64,000 nucleotides of DNA from Lineus longissimus (taxonomy: Eukaryota; Nemertea; Pilidiophora; Heteronemertea; Lineidae). The notes under the pieces are model-generated. The model did no database searches. It was not told the DNA's origin and saw only the letters and a program-made list of their open reading frames with translations. The position numbers and the translations under genes were made by a program. This document shows, piece by piece, positions 47,001-61,269 of this stretch. The DNA is taken from NCBI RefSeq assembly GCF_910592395.1, contig NC_088311.1:20687695-20751694 (forward strand), in the 5' to 3' direction. Position 1 is the first letter of the stretch, and each line of letters starts with the position of its first letter.

Positions 47001-49960
47001 TTGGACTAAAATCGTGTTAATAGCAAACAGCTGGAATCGTTTCGAAGTGTACGAATCGAATCATGTGCTGAAGTTCGGGATGATGACAGTGGCGAAAAAT
47101 ATTGTTTGAATTATACCGGTCCTTGTCAGAATCTAATCTAAAACAGTTGCATAATCGTACCGGTATAATGTTATGTGCACGATAATTAACAAACATGAAT
47201 GGTGATCGTTTACAAATTCTGCCTCAACCCAATTAAGTTCCGATCTTTTCAAGATGGATACCATGACGAAGGTGCACTCAAATCTTCTGCAAAAATCAAT
47301 GCTTCCTATTTAGGACATCAGATTCTGCGGTTAGTAGGGTTCTTCCTGAACAGAGGTAAATGTCGGGGAGATCATTGCTGGTGACACAAACAAAACAAAA
47401 CGTTCGCTGTTCTATACTAATGTAGGATTAAAAGACTTCTCATCATCACGAAGACACTTACACGTACTAGTCTGTGTGCTTGCTCACTACTGTCAGTGCG
47501 TCAGTGCAACCTGCTGCCATTTTTTCGCATTTCGTTGTAAGTACTCATGTAATAAAGACATCTTAGATGTCAACATTCACTCTCCAAACAGACATGACAG
47601 ACGTAAAATTGCTCACAGCACTGATTAACTTATGCGCGCAGTATAACCAGGCACTCTGTATTTTGTGCTTAAGTGCACGTGTTTGCATGTTCTAACACTT
47701 TGAACATGAAGTTTGCCGGATAATTTAACTTGCGGCATTTTGAATATTCTTAAGCTTTACGAGCTACAATTCACAATACCTAATGAACAGACCAATTCGT
47801 AAATGTCAATGCTTACTGGGTCAATGTGCCTTTGAAGTGCCGCAGTAACCCGACGGTCCCCATACCGATACACATGTACAGGAAAGCTAGTATTTACAGT
47901 ACGTTTGATGAAATATAATATAGAATCGAGAGCTAAGCGTCAACAAGGATATTATTACATTTGTTTGACAGCTATGACTATAGAAACCAAAGCCTGTTAA
48001 ATTGACACGGCACAGCAGCGATCGAACATCATTATTTTCCGACAGTGAAAGCAATTTTACTATTTGCGAATTTGAAAAAAACATTTTAGGAAATTTTTTA
48101 CATGTTGGACCGATGCATATATGGTGACCATTTTCCAGATCAATGCGCTTCGATCTTGGTCGCCCTGGTTGTCCTGATAGTTATCAAAAATCAACAACTT
48201 GACACTTTAATATCACACTCATAAATAATAACATCATCACCGTAAACGTTAACACAGTTTACAATTTGTTTTATCACTTGAAACCACCGCGAATCCCCTC
48301 ACCTCATTGGACAAGCAACGTCATGTGACCGGTCCATAAAATTTTATGCTGCCCGATGACGTCGCCCCACGTCATCATAAATTTTTTGGACCGCTCGTGG
48401 ATTGAAAGGGATTAGGTCTACTGAACTTTTGCAAATCGTGGTTTCATCTGTAGTGGCGAGCCGGAAATTCGCAGTGGCTGATTTATAATTACAAAAATAC
48501 TTCTTTTCGCGAACAATATGAATTTTTCTGCCCCTTGCCATGTTACCGCTTTTCTCGGGCCAGAAAAAAACACATTGCTCTCGATAAAAGGGGTATCACA
48601 ATGAGATTCTCACTAGATTCTCTTAGTTAAAGTCTTTGTTTAATATACATGAACATGTACGTTTTATGTACGATTCTTGGAAGATTCTCAGTTTTGATCT
48701 GAACAACAAAAATAAAACTCTCACGAGAATCCTGTAAAACAATGTAATTGCACATATAATCGAAAATGAATAAGATCCGATTCCTTTAATATTATGTACA
48801 TGTACAATCTATTGCATGATTCTTGTAAGATCCTTGGGTAAGATCTTAACTATGACTCCTACAAGATTCTTGGAAAAAGGTACAAAGTTATGTCAGAAAT
48901 GAACACGATTATAGCTAAGATTTGACCAGCGAGTTAAGTCAATCATGTGTACATGCGTATGTGCGTATAGATTGTACATGTAAGTCGACACTGGCATTAT
49001 CAATGTGTTTACATGTTTTTGGATGATAAATGAACCAATTATTTATTATGAACAAAATAGTATTTCTGTGACTAATGATATACTAAACGACTAACAACGA
49101 TGAGTACATGGGTCAGTATCTCGTTTTAACCAGCGCGCTGAACACACCATATTATAGCGCATGGTAAGATAGAGTAAAGGGTTTCCTCGTCTATACGGTC
49201 TTTAGAAGCAAAGATTTTCATGACCCTAAAAGCCTTCCTTCACATTAAGAATTCACGCTTCGTATCACGCACATGCGACGTCTGGCTGTTGGTAAGATGG
49301 CATAAAACAAAAACGCCTTATGCGTTGTACGCTGCGTGACACGCTTAATGTGGAAATAATGTTTTACCTAAAAAGCCAATACAAGATATAACACAATACA
49401 GAGCTTAGATGCAAAAGGCTCCAGATGCCATTTTGGCACGACTGAGTTTAGCTACTGCTAGACCTTAGCTGAGAGCCACCGAGTTCAGAGTACAATTCCG
49501 GGTTTTAATCATCGGTTCCGTTACTTTGCATTGACCTTATCAAATGTACCATTGCTTGTAAGGCTCATGCCACGCTTCTCCATATTCTTATCCTTATCCA
49601 TATCTATTCCAACCGAAACGCTCCACACCCTTAATTCATTTCTATACAGCATAATTATTCTAAGATTATATTATTTAAATTTTTTTGCACTGTATTTTAA
49701 GCAAATCCATATGGCCCCATTGCATTATATTTGAAGCTTTCAAAAACAAATGTCGATTTCTTCAAAATGGTGAAAATGTTTATGGAACGTTTCGCATACA
49801 AACCTCTTTATAGTCAACCCTTTACAGCCATGATAATTACGATATGAAGACCAGTGTATGAAAATACGTTATATGTAAGGAAACCTTGCAAGATGCTGCG
49901 TCCGATGTAGTTTTACGCTGGAACTATTTATCAATTCTTGCAAATCAAAACATGAAAAAT
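44086..49960. other. 5.9-kb intergenic region between convergent genes
   Basis: Separates the 3' ends of the + gene (44085) and the - gene (49961). I see no convincing gene. One minus-strand frame near 45196-45060 (MDGVPLMVQMFPIARRS..., with a possible GTAAAA donor) looks protein-like but is isolated. A 27-bp direct duplication (CAGTTCAGGGCGGAATTC type) lies at about 45748-45805. 48580-48880 is rich in scattered AGATTCT words. Confidence 0.45.
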
Positions 49961-52900
49961 CTATAATGCAATATCGTCTATTTCTTTCTTTTTCTTCCTC
50001 TTCTCTTTTTCATTCATAACGGAAGTGATGTCATCAATGGCGTACTTGCCCGGGCCTGATCTGGGCTCTTCCATCACCGCGGACAACCCCTCCCCTGACC
50101 TCCGCGTCAGCTCTATCTCACTCTCAGTGCTCTCTCGCTTTTTACGTTTCATGGCTAGTATGTCCTTTATCTTAGCTTCTTGTCTTTCTTTGTCAATCAC
50201 TTTTCTAAAAATGAAGACGTGATACTCGACTTTAGCTCAGAATCAAATCATGATAGGGTAAATATTTTTTGGGTAACATTTGCTGAACCTGGTAAACATT
50301 CATGATATTATTGAAAACATTATGGACTATGATTTATCAACATCAGGGCGTATTCCTTCGACTGAGCACTGAAAACGTAACTTTGTCAAAAATTGGTAAA
50401 TTGACCGATTAAAGGTTGGTCAACTGCTGGTGACCAAACTCCTTGGTCGGTTAACAAACTCTGAAGTCAACTCACCAGCAAGATTTGTATGCTTACAAAC
50501 TGGATTTCGCCAGTTGACTGAGCTAATTTCGATAGATTCGGTTTCATTAACCCACTTGGTCATTTTTACCATGGTTTGACCATCCTGATGAATCACCATC
50601 GACCAACTTGCTTGGTAGCCTTAGAAATACATTGGTGGTATAAGACTTACTTTCTGAGATGCTCTATCGTCTGCTCCAACAATTCATTCACCATCTCCTC
50701 ATTCTCCTCTTTCTTGGCCTTCTTCTGTTCTTTCCTTTGTAGTAACATGGTCATCTGCCTCTGCCTCTCACTCTCCATCCGGACATCAACACTCGCAAGG
50801 TCACGTAACAGTTCCTCTTTTTCCTAAAAACATAAATCAGAAGAAGAAAAAAACAGATTAAAATAGAAACATTACTAGGCTATGTACTTTTGTTCTTTCC
50901 TCCGGCCATGCCTGCTGCAGTAGCATGGGCATTTCCCTACACGTGTGATTAAAATGATATTGTCTGATAGTTCTAAAAATATCAATGACCATAACTCTAG
51001 GACTCAATCAATGAGGGCAAAAATATACCATGTATCCTAAAAATTACAAAACGCTTCTTGGTCTTCTCTGTGCCGCCCGATCAAGTGCCCCGCCGCAAAC
51101 CAGGGATTAAAATCGCTTGTTCGGGGGGGGGACACTTAAGACAACCGTGGGGGTGGGGGCGAAATAGTTGACCGTCAAGAATTATGTCGAGAGCCGAGAG
51201 CATGTAAAAAGTAAACTCATGATAAAATGTGTAATGCTTAATTCGATCTTGCAAAAGAGCTAAAAATGTATTGAATAACAATAAATGTCATGTCAACAAA
51301 TGTCATGACGTCAGGCACATTGATATTATCAATATATTTCCGGCAATTAAATTATATCACCAAAGTCTGATTGATTATTATTCAGGCAATATTGCTTTAG
51401 ATTGATTAGAGACAGTGTTGACAGGAGACGACCTTAGCGACAAAGTTTACAACGGTCACCCTGGAGCAGTATCATACATGTTATACAGACGATCGACCAG
51501 TTATTTCGAGATGTGGTCCGCATCACTCAATAGAATTTGTTCACAATATTCGTGTTTATTCTATGACGTTATTTTGGTGCGTGAGAACATAGTTTTATGT
51601 GCAGCTGAGTATGAAGAGTCGTACCTGGTACAGTTTCGCCCGCATCTAGCTTTCAATTCAACTGAACAAACACTTGGGTACAGCGCTAATGCCACTTGGC
51701 TCATTTTTTTGCTTGCTAATGTAAATCCAATAATGACATACTAGTACATGTACTTTATATGTATTATTATCGATAATATAGCTAGTACCATATTATTCGT
51801 CAAGGGTGACAGACGCTGTACTCTACATGCCAATATCTTGTGTTTAAGTGGAATTGATACCGAACTGGAGCTGCTGGTCGTCTCATCCCACTGATCAATT
51901 GAGCTAAGATATTGGTCAAAAACCAGATCTCCATTAACGGTAGCATGAAGCATCAACTGGCCATATTATGTCAGTGAAAAGAGTGCTCAGTCCTCTGTTA
52001 ACTAAATGTAACCAACCTCCTCAAATGATTTAGGATTTGGTGGACTGAGCGATGACCTCGTATTTGACCTTGAACTTAGTGAGATTTCCACCCCTGAAGA
52101 CGACAGTGTTGTGTCACTCCTTTCGTTGCTTGGTCGACCAGGGAGGCTGAATATGTCTGAATCAATCCGTGACAACTGCTTCGCTCCCGGATCTGTTCGT
52201 GACCTGAAGGAAAATGAAGAAACTGCATAAGAACAAGCATTCCTCTTAAGTGGTGTTCATACTTCGGTAAAACCACTTCATCATATCGTCATTTTTATGC
52301 ATTTCCAACAATCTTTCAACGGAATAATCACTGTTGTCAAGCGCGTCACAAGCAGAGACAGTGCTATACCTGTACAGACGGGCAGAAGAGTCCAGCACTT
52401 TGATACCTTCTTTCACTACTGCAATTTTCCAATTGCATTGAAGAAGTAGGCCTATATTTGAGCTTCGTACAGTTTTGACTTTATAGGATGAACTTACCTA
52501 ATGAAGCTTTACTTATAAACGATACAACCTACCGCGCTATGCAGTGTTATTGATTCAGAAATCACTTCAAAATGATTCGAAGGAACTACTGTGAAATGCA
52601 AAGCTAGAAGAGAAGGGAATCATTATCAAAGACACCCTTACCTCATATGGCCCTGATTTATAGGAGGAAGTCGGCTCGGCGCACCGACAGTCCGTGGACT
52701 TCTTGAACGCGCACCTGCTGAAATAAGATGCCGAACACTCTTTTAGTTCTAATCAATAATAATTTTGACGGTTTACAGTAAATTATGGGACACGTTTTAT
52801 TTGGCACTTTTTTGTAGTTAAAAACTTCTTTCGTTGAAACTGGAGTACAATCCAGCTGAAGCCATTGGTCTGATACTCTAGTTTCACCGTTATAAGAGAC

Positions 52901-55900
52901 CACGTGCACAGAACTGTAGTTTCAATGTTTGAATATTCAAAAACGGTCTGAGCTTGGTGAAGTGAGACTAGAATATATGTATTAAACCGATTCCTTTATA
53001 TCAGTACAGTAAACTTTTTTGTAGTTAAAAACTTCTTTCGTTGAAACTGGAGTACAATCCAGCTGAAGCCATTGGTCTGATACTCTAGTTTCACCGTTAT
53101 AAGAGCGCATGATTGAACAAAGAAATACTAAACGTGGCATCACCAACCAACTGTCTATCCAAACTGAACTTTTTTATCGTAAGACCACGTGCACAGAACT
53201 GTAGTTTCAATGTTTGAATATTCAAAAACGGTCTGAGCTTGGTGAAGTGAGACTAGAATATATGTATTAAACCGATTCCTTTATATCATTACAGTAAAAC
53301 CTCTCTATTGAGGTCACCCTTGCGACTGACAAGTGCTGTTCTTAATAGAGAGATGTCCTGATCAGTGAAGTCAAACTGAACCGAATCAACCAATTTGGGA
53401 CCAAAGCTAGTGTCCTTGATAGAGAGGGTGACTTTTTCGAGAGAAGTGTCCACGAAAAGAGATTCGCTGTATTTGTTTTCATGCAGTGTGTTTGTGTAAA
53501 ATTCCGAAAGCCGTCGATACATATATAACTTTCTTTATTCTTCTCCTTTATGAACCAAAATTGCGTTACAGAAATTTTCGATAAATGATTCACGGATTGA
53601 GAATATTTCATTGTATGATAATAATAAAAACAGAATCCGTACATTTCGTGTACAATGCATTCCGCTCCAACAGAATACTTCATTGTCTGGGACCTATTGA
53701 CAAATCGATTTATGCTCAAATATCAAAATACCCCTCGAGAATATGGAGAAGAGCTCGAAATCCCAAATCAAACAAAAGACAGATAAATGTGCGTTGTAGT
53801 GATATTGAAAATCAGGTTGAAAAATCACATGTTATTTTTATGTCTTACTAATGATTGTTGCTCTTGTAAAATAACTCTCGAATCGTTTAAATATTCATGC
53901 AGGTTTTTTGTACGCATTTTTTTCTTTCTTTTCTGCCATACCTGTCACTGTTGTGTAAACGAACCACGCAACAGGTTGAATGATGATTTCCTGACGCAAA
54001 TAGCCAAATGTTGCGTGGAATTGGTGTTCCGGCACCAATGATGCAGCTCTATTGACAAATTGCGCGAAGGGAAACCGTCCTCTTCAACGATCATTAGTCA
54101 CAAACAATTGATGTTTTTGTTAAAAGTGCTCAAACGGACCAGCCACACACTTCGAAGTAATTGTTTTTGGGCTTTTGAAAAGCAGTAATGGCTTTTGAAA
54201 AGCCGTAATGGCTTTTTTTGCCATCCCAAATCTGCACCAGAGGAAGTGTTTCAGGGGAAATTAAGATTTTTCAGAAACCATTTAGGTTGAGTTATTTTTT
54301 ATTTTACCGATGAATAATAATAATGATATCATTATATTACGAATCAGACAAAAAAGAGGATTTTCACTATTCTGTTTTAGCCAGCTTTGAGAAAATAGTT
54401 CTCTGGTGAGATGTCAGTTTCATAGTCATAATCGACCACACATTGTACCTACCATCTAACCGTGGACTTTCATTCACGAATGATATCGTTGTCTCTGAAC
54501 TCTCTGAGGCAGTGGATATTGTGTCACCATCTGAGCTACCAATGTAATCCTGTGCATTTATTTTTCTCGTCGATGTCTTCTTTCCTGCACCTTTCATTTT
54601 ACTTTCTCGGTTCCTTGCTGTAATTAGTGAGATCGGGTACATTGCATTATGGTCATGAGCTGGCTGCAACGATGGATCAGGGAGCACTAGCGTAAGATGT
54701 ACCAGAATAGGAACAGTGCTAATCTCATAGTACTATGTAATTTGATAACCAATGCTTGCTCGGTCATGGATCATTCTCTTTTTGCTAAACCCGGGGTTTA
54801 AGAGAGTCGAAAGGAACTTTCAAGTGAATACAGTCTTGTCATCGTTTGATAAGAGGGTAGGTCACACGGTTGTAGACCTAATTCGAAACCATATTGACAC
54901 GATAGATGGAACACCTCTCACTCAGCAGCTTAGTCTCGGCAACGAGCTCGGTGACATGTTCATGACCTGCATGGCCAGGTGTCTTAAGACAAACGCGAAG
55001 AACTGATTGCGGATGCGGATCTCACTTCACTACCGCAGCTGCCGCATACATTTTCATTGTGTCTTTGAAAGGGTACAGGTGTGTTCCTATACAAGCGGGT
55101 CATAAAGCCGCCATCCCGATTGGTCAAGGCAACACGAAACGCCAGCGTTTTCACACTCGGAATCACTACGCGTCACGAGTAGTCTCTAACAAAAATGAAA
55201 TTCTTTAGATGATAATTGATAATGTTGCAATGGCAAATTGAAAATATAATTTGAAGCGTTCAGGCGAACTTGCAATTACAGAGGCGCGGTGAAGCGAATT
55301 CATGTTTCAATATAAAAAATAAAGTGGCGTTTTCATTTCTTCTCCCATAATGATTTATTGTCACACTTCATTTGCATTTGTTATTGTCACAGCATCCAGT
55401 CTCAGCACGCGAGAAGTAGAACTTTTTGTCATTATCAATTATGTCTTTTTACTCGAGGACGAAGATAGAATTTGTTTTTAATCCTATGCATCGTAAGTAA
55501 GTGCAGTGCTCAAAACAGACGGGCAACAGCGACTCTACTTCTATGAAGCTGACCGAGGCCAAATACACGTAGATAAACAAATCCGCCACGATTACCTACC
55601 CATGGATACAGATGTGTCTCTGAGTGCATTTTGCTCTGAACTTATTTCATCTGCTGTCATGGCCATCTCCGCCCTGCTCTCCCGGATAAACTTGAGCATG
55701 ATTTGACTTTCCCGTTCATAGAGCTTCTCCACCGAACGCAGGAATGCTTCCTGAAACGAAACGTTGAGGAGCACCATTTGTTACAGATATCTTTATAGTA
55801 AACGTTAAAGGCGGGAGTACTTCAGAATAGCCAAGAAAGTATCCCAAGATGATTATGCACTGGTCAATGACATTTTGTAAAATTATAAGGGATTTGCGCG

Positions 55901-58900
55901 AAAAAGATTTATTCCGTCTAATGATATTGCATCTTTTACGCCTTTTTAGCTGATTGTAAGTGCAGCCCATTTTCTTACCATGAAGATTCAGATCTGTTAT
56001 TTTTGGGTACCCTTTGATCTCATACACAAATGACGTGTCGCTTGTAAGATGTGTCACCGGCATTGTATACGTTATAGATGATACCTTCCCAGAATATCGT
56101 TAAGGGACGATGCTTACGTCCAGTGATTGGCATGTTATAACTTCATATTGACTCATGTCGTACAGCCTACCATGTCTTCAGCACATATAGAACAGGGAGC
56201 CTGTTATTTATCTTACAAAGTTCAAACGTTGTTAGTAAGGAAATTGAGCTCAGCCACGCTACTTTCAACATCTATTGGTGCGTACGTTACAGCCTTATAC
56301 CACATTGAACTTGATTGATTTGGTATCCGCCACTAATAAACCAATCACACAAATACAGCCATATACAGCCATATACACATTCAATACGTTGTCATGTGAA
56401 CAGTACAGGTAATCAATGAGACATTGACAGAGTTGACAAGCTGGAAGGGTCAGCATCGAGATCAAATGTCCATGTACATTCTGTTTCGAAGTAATTCAGC
56501 AGGTAGAGGCGCCAACAGCCCTATACAGAAGGCCTAAGTAGCTGTAGAAGGCCTGTCGTGTAACTGACGCGCCTGAACCTGCTATTTTGAATATTTCGAC
56601 ACAGTATATTTTCATAAAACATGTACCATCGATGATACTTTGTGATTCTGCATTAGAACTATCGTCTGGTTTCGTGCATTTTTTCGTATCTGTATTGTTT
56701 TAACGATCTGGTTAGTCCCCGGGACAACTCATTACATGTGCCGTGACCAAAATACCTGAAATTTGACCGTGCCATTGACCTACGTGTGAAATATTTGCAT
56801 AACTGTCTGGGTTAGAAATAATGATCGCTTCCTATTTCGTTGATTTCGTTTGCAAGTCCGGTATATATTTCAAGGCCGAATTACCGGGCAATAAAAAGCG
56901 CTTTTAGCGAATGAACCAGTTAAAACCCAAAATACGTCCTATCTATTACAGTATCATTAGATCATATTCATCATGCACAAGTCTTTGACATTTTTACCGG
57001 TCTCTTACATAATTTAGGGTAAGATACATAATATTGCTTTTCATTAACACTATCAAGGTACCTGTTGGACATTCGATTTTCCATTAATTTCCTGTGTGTC
57101 AACTACAACACCATTGCTACCAATAATGGCAGGATAACATATGGACCTTGGCAGATGAATACGGGTAACCATGGTGGCATAGCACTAACCGATTCGCCGG
57201 GATGCAGCGTATATTATTTTATAGCACTGAAAGGATAGTGCATTAAGACTACATCCATAGTAACGCTGGATCAACGAAGCAGATAAAAAAAGTCACTTAT
57301 ATGATTGTTTTTCAAATTTGTGTCATTTTATTTTTGCGGCCAGAGAGTAGACCATTAAGGGGATTATGATAATTCATAATTTATATTGGCAGCTCCAGTT
57401 TAATATATGAGAAAATATCAGTAGTTAACCCTTCCGCTTATGGCAAAATGCACAACTTGAATGTTATTCAAGATTGATTCGACACAGGTTTGGAAAAAAA
57501 GCACCTATAGCTACATTAGTTCTCGATCATTCGTAATAGATTTATCGTGTAGCTATTGAAAATTCAAAAACCCTCTAATACATGTATTCTACTACAAAGA
57601 CCAACTTCAAAGACAGAAACTATTGATATGGCGCTAGAGTAAAAATTTCCAAGTTCTTTTTTGTCTTCTTTCCGATGGTGAAAATCGCGTGTCGATACGA
57701 CTTTTCGTTCCTGACATATAGCCGTTTTCCCAAAGGAGGGTCGATTTACAATTTCATAGTCAACTTGGCATTCGGCTTACCAGTCATGCTCTTATGGCTG
57801 GGGGGAAGTGGCTGCTCTTACACTTACAACGTCAAACTATGTCACCTTCTTGAGAGCGCTAAAATCCGGTGCAGATTAAACCCCAAGCGGTGTTTTTTTT
57901 TTACAAACAAGTAAAATGTATATATTGATTGTGATGAGATTTCTAAAACGTTTTGATTTTGCACACACGAGTTTATATATGCGTACGAGTTATTTCATTC
58001 TAGAGTCAAAGATCCAAAAGGATCATGGCGCTGTTTATGATGATGATGATGATGATGATGCTGATGACGATGATGATAATGTACTCTTTTATGTAGATTT
58101 GTTAGTATTAACATAAAACGGTATTGAAACTAAGAGTATTTGTTCATATCAGTCACGTTAAGATATTCAAAACCACTCATACGTCGTTTGATTTAAGCAA
58201 ATCCCTTCATAATTCAAGAGGACAATATGGATTTAGCATTCAACTTGACCTGCGTGCTGCGCGGTTGTATTGGCACTGGACGTCAAATACATGTAGATCA
58301 CTGCAAATGCGTGCTTTGTATGACCAGCAAAATGTTGAAACACCGATATCGCTCAGTATACTACACTGTCTTCAACTATACATTCAACAAGCTGAGCAGG
58401 CAGACAAATCAAACAATTCTAAAACATCTAGATCCACAGATTTTCGTTATAATAACAGTTCAAATGCACTATGCGCGCCTATGGTGCCTTGTTCGAATTC
58501 AGCGGTTATGGTCAGGCAACCATAACCGCTTGGGAAGGTGCAAAATATGGAAGCAGTCAAAAAGCATTCAAAACAACATTATTCGTTATCTATGAGATGT
58601 TTTAGAATAGAAATTGATACCTCACTGGAGGGATTGGTTGTCTCGCTGAAACCACTCTGGTTGAGCTAAAATGTTGGTCTACATTTTAGTTCCACCCTCG
58701 CCCCCAGTGAGGTACAAGTATCAATTCCTTAAACCAAAGTCATATGATCGTACACCGTGTCTGTTAACATCGGGCAGGTTTCGCAACCCTTAGGAGCGAC
58801 GAAGGGAGAAGTACGGAAGTAAGTTGTGTCATCATTCATTGACGCGACACTTGTACGTCATCTTCTATGATATAGTTGTACGAGAAATCGAGAAAACATT

Positions 58901-59313
58901 TTTTTAACATAACTTGCGGATTACGATCGATTAAACTTCCAGAACAACCACGCCTGAATAAAGAAAAAGTGCGCTGTTTTTTCCCGGCCCTCACTGAGAG
59001 GTTCAAGTAATGGAAAGGACTAGACCTGAACGTAAGATTGACAATTAATAAATTTTTTCTTATTTGAAATATCTACAAGCCTACATATTGAATTATTCAC
59101 ACTTAATATTGGTATTTTTCTGAATCAATATAATGCATTAGGCGTGTTGGTAGAAGACCAACATGACAGTATGACTGACTATAAGATATTTCGGTACACG
59201 ATTCCATAGAGATTCTACACGATTACCTGTAACCTTGGGTTGAGCTTCTTGATCCTTGTCTTCAGCTCTTCATCATCCACCAAGTCCGATATACTAGTTG
59301 CCTTCTTTTGCAT
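49961..59313 (-). CDS. coiled-coil protein of unknown function
   Basis: Exons (minus): 59313-59227, 55750-55600, 54686-54453, 52717-52642, 52203-52017, 50823-50651 and 50204-49961. All phases agree; 1152 nt, 383 residues. The ATG at 59313 has an in-frame stop 15 bp upstream, so it is the likely start (MQKKATSISDLVDDEEL). Residues 1-75 are helical and charged (SVEKLYERESQIMLKFIRES). The middle, about 80-225, is Ser-rich and disordered. Residues 225-310 form a long coiled coil (VRMESERQRQM, KEQKKAKKEENEEMV). The C-terminus is basic then acidic (KEKRKKKKEIDDIAL). I do not recognise the family. An RFX X-box pair about 1.5 kb upstream hints at a ciliary gene, which is inference only. Exon 4 has a NAGNAG acceptor. 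Confidence 0.65.
51850..51925 (+). repeat. diverged copy of a 119-bp inverted-end repeat
   Basis: GGAATTGATACCGAACTGG and the following GTCGTCTC and TTGAGCTAAGATATTGGTC match, with substitutions, the left part of the element at 58610-58728. The right end is not recognisable. Confidence 0.5.
52807..53296. repeat. 207-bp tandem duplication, second copy interrupted
   Basis: Copy 1 (52807-53013) and copy 2 (53014-53296) are almost identical, starting CTTTTTTGTAGTTAAAAAC. Copy 2 carries an extra 78 bp (about 53106-53183) between TTATAAGAG and ACCACGTGC. Intronic in the 49961-59313 gene. Confidence 0.9.
53290..53470. mobile_element. possible DNA transposon end
   Basis: CAGTAAAACCTCTCTATTGA begins a segment with three related words (CTCTCTATTGAGGTCACCC, CTTAATAGAGAGATGTCC, TTGATAGAGAGGGTGAC). 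Runs of this kind are seen at the ends of invertebrate DNA transposons. No partner end was found. Confidence 0.4.
58030..58078 (+). repeat. GAT microsatellite
   Basis: About 16 GAT-type triplets with a few substitutions. A short frame across it encodes an Asp run, probably without meaning. Confidence 0.85.
58610..58728. repeat. 119-bp element with inverted ends
   Basis: The left end GAAATTGATACCTCACTGG is mirrored at the right by CCAGTGAGGTACAAGTATCAATTCC, with a 5-bp bulge. No gene. A second, diverged member starts at 51850. Both are in introns of the coiled-coil gene. Confidence 0.65.
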
Positions 59314-61269
59314 CTTGATGTTGTTGTGTCAGACAAAAATGATGAAAGTGTCAGGTTTTGTGAAAAAAAAGAAATCTGATAATCCTCCGAAAAACAGGAA
59401 ACAAATTTCAAAGAATTACATAATCAGATGAAAAAACGTTTTATCGCGAGTGCTGTGTACGAATCCTCGTCACAAAACCGTATCACAGTTATGCGCAGCC
59501 GTATGCAGATTTGCAGCGTCAAGCGGCAAACTCAGCAGCTCGTAGAATACAGCAAAGGTGCGATTCTCCTGCATAAAAGTATGGATTCCCAACTCGTTTT
59601 CAAAGAATGGCTTTCAATCTGCGGCACTTTGATATAACGCTTCCGCAGTTGAAACTTGTTTTCCTGAATGAAGTCAGAGATCCCGGCGAGATATCCGATA
59701 TGTTTCTGTATGTCATGGCAGAGACGACTGTATTGATATGATTATATTCTCTGTCGCTTTATGACAAATATACTGAACGTTTTTCCATAAAGAAATCAAT
59801 AATGGAAGACACTTCGACAAAGACAGTAGTGGCGCCATGCGGCTGTTGATGTCAATTCAGGCTGAGCTTGACACGTGGAGTAATTCATCGCGCACGCGCG
59901 GGACTTGGAGCAAGATTACTTACAGGGAGTCTTTGTCATTGTTTCATTCGTCATAGACGCAGGGCATGCCCCAGGCTCTTTGTTACATTTACTGCTAGCT
60001 CTCGTCATTCCAATAAACCTTTATCAACGTTGTTCAGTTTCGAGTCGGTCACAAAAGTGACATTTTTTGAAGGTTTACGCCGATCGTTACAGATTTTAAA
60101 TTTGTGATTCAACTTCCAATTTCCAAAACCCTTAAACACGTACTGAATATTTTAGATTTCAACATTGCTGTTACATGTATGTAGCAAGATACACAAATAC
60201 TACATATACCAAGTTTTAGCAAAGTTCCATGCACGATAACTGCGCTCCGGCATTGTGTACGACCGCATTTCTATTTTCCTGACCCACGATTGAATACGAA
60301 CGGCGTACCCCCTAAAGTTGGACAAGTTACTTTTTTGAGAAGGTCATCCAAAACGAAAACACTGTATCATAAAACCCCACGTGGTGGCTGAACATCATGC
60401 ATCAGGTTGGGGTTAATAGTCGTGAATTTTCAATTTAGGGTCAATCACTGGGCAATTATCAATGAGTGTTGCTCATTATTTTAGGCTCATCATGTAATTT
60501 TCTCTTCAGAATACCGGTAAATGCACGATGTGTATGCGTATTTATTTATTTTCATACGTGTATATATATATTTGTGTATTTATTTTCATGTCACATCAGC
60601 ATACAAACAAGGCTTCATACATTTATGCACAAGTCTATTGGGTTTCGACATGAGAATATGAAGGAAAAAAATCTAAAGTCTCCCCTCTTTATTTCAATCA
60701 ATTGATCCGAGCAATGTCCTGGCATCTCAATATAGAACAGCTAGTCATCGATTACAATGGGAACCATGGAAACAACTTATAATTGATGTTATTGTTGCTA
60801 TAGCAACGAGTACACAACAAGCCAGTCCCATTGGTTGCAGGGACAATCTCAGCATGCAGTAAAATTTATCAAAGTTACCGACATTTGATGTCCAAAAGAA
60901 GCGGTTCCCTTTCAACTTGTCCTGGACTTTTTGATTACATTAACATGTATTAACATGTATGTCCTTTATACGACTCAGTCGTCTCTTTACAATACTACTG
61001 AGCGTATTAGAGTCGCAAAGGGGAATATACAAGTCATCAACACATATCATATTGGCGCTCTTACCACTGGCACATGAAAATCAACACGCCAGCCCAACTG
61101 ACAATACTCATCAAATAATACAAGGCATCAGCCTGAAGTACAATAATTTAATGAGAGACTTAATGCAGGTAAGATGCTGATGAGCAAGCATGAAAAGTTC
61201 AGTTCATTCTCTCTTTTAGAATTGAGCCTGTTTAAGCTCCATCGGTTCGCAGGTGGACCAAGAGCTGGT
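59314..61269. other. intergenic region upstream of the coiled-coil gene
   Basis: No coding exon recognised. It contains the putative promoter motifs listed separately at about 60759-60844. Confidence 0.4.
60759..60844 (-). promoter_or_regulatory. putative promoter: two RFX X-boxes and a CCAAT box
   Basis: GTTGCTATAGCAAC at 60794-60807 is a perfect palindromic X-box, the site of RFX factors that drive ciliary genes. A second, weaker one reads GTTTCCATGGTTCC on the minus strand (60759-60772). CCAAT on the minus strand lies at 60840-60844. On the minus strand the order is CCAAT, X-box, X-box, as in a promoter facing the coiled-coil gene at 59313. No transcript start is known. Confidence 0.4.

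Noticed and set aside
57916-58116. Protein with an aspartate run
   Set aside because: Direct translation of a GAT microsatellite.
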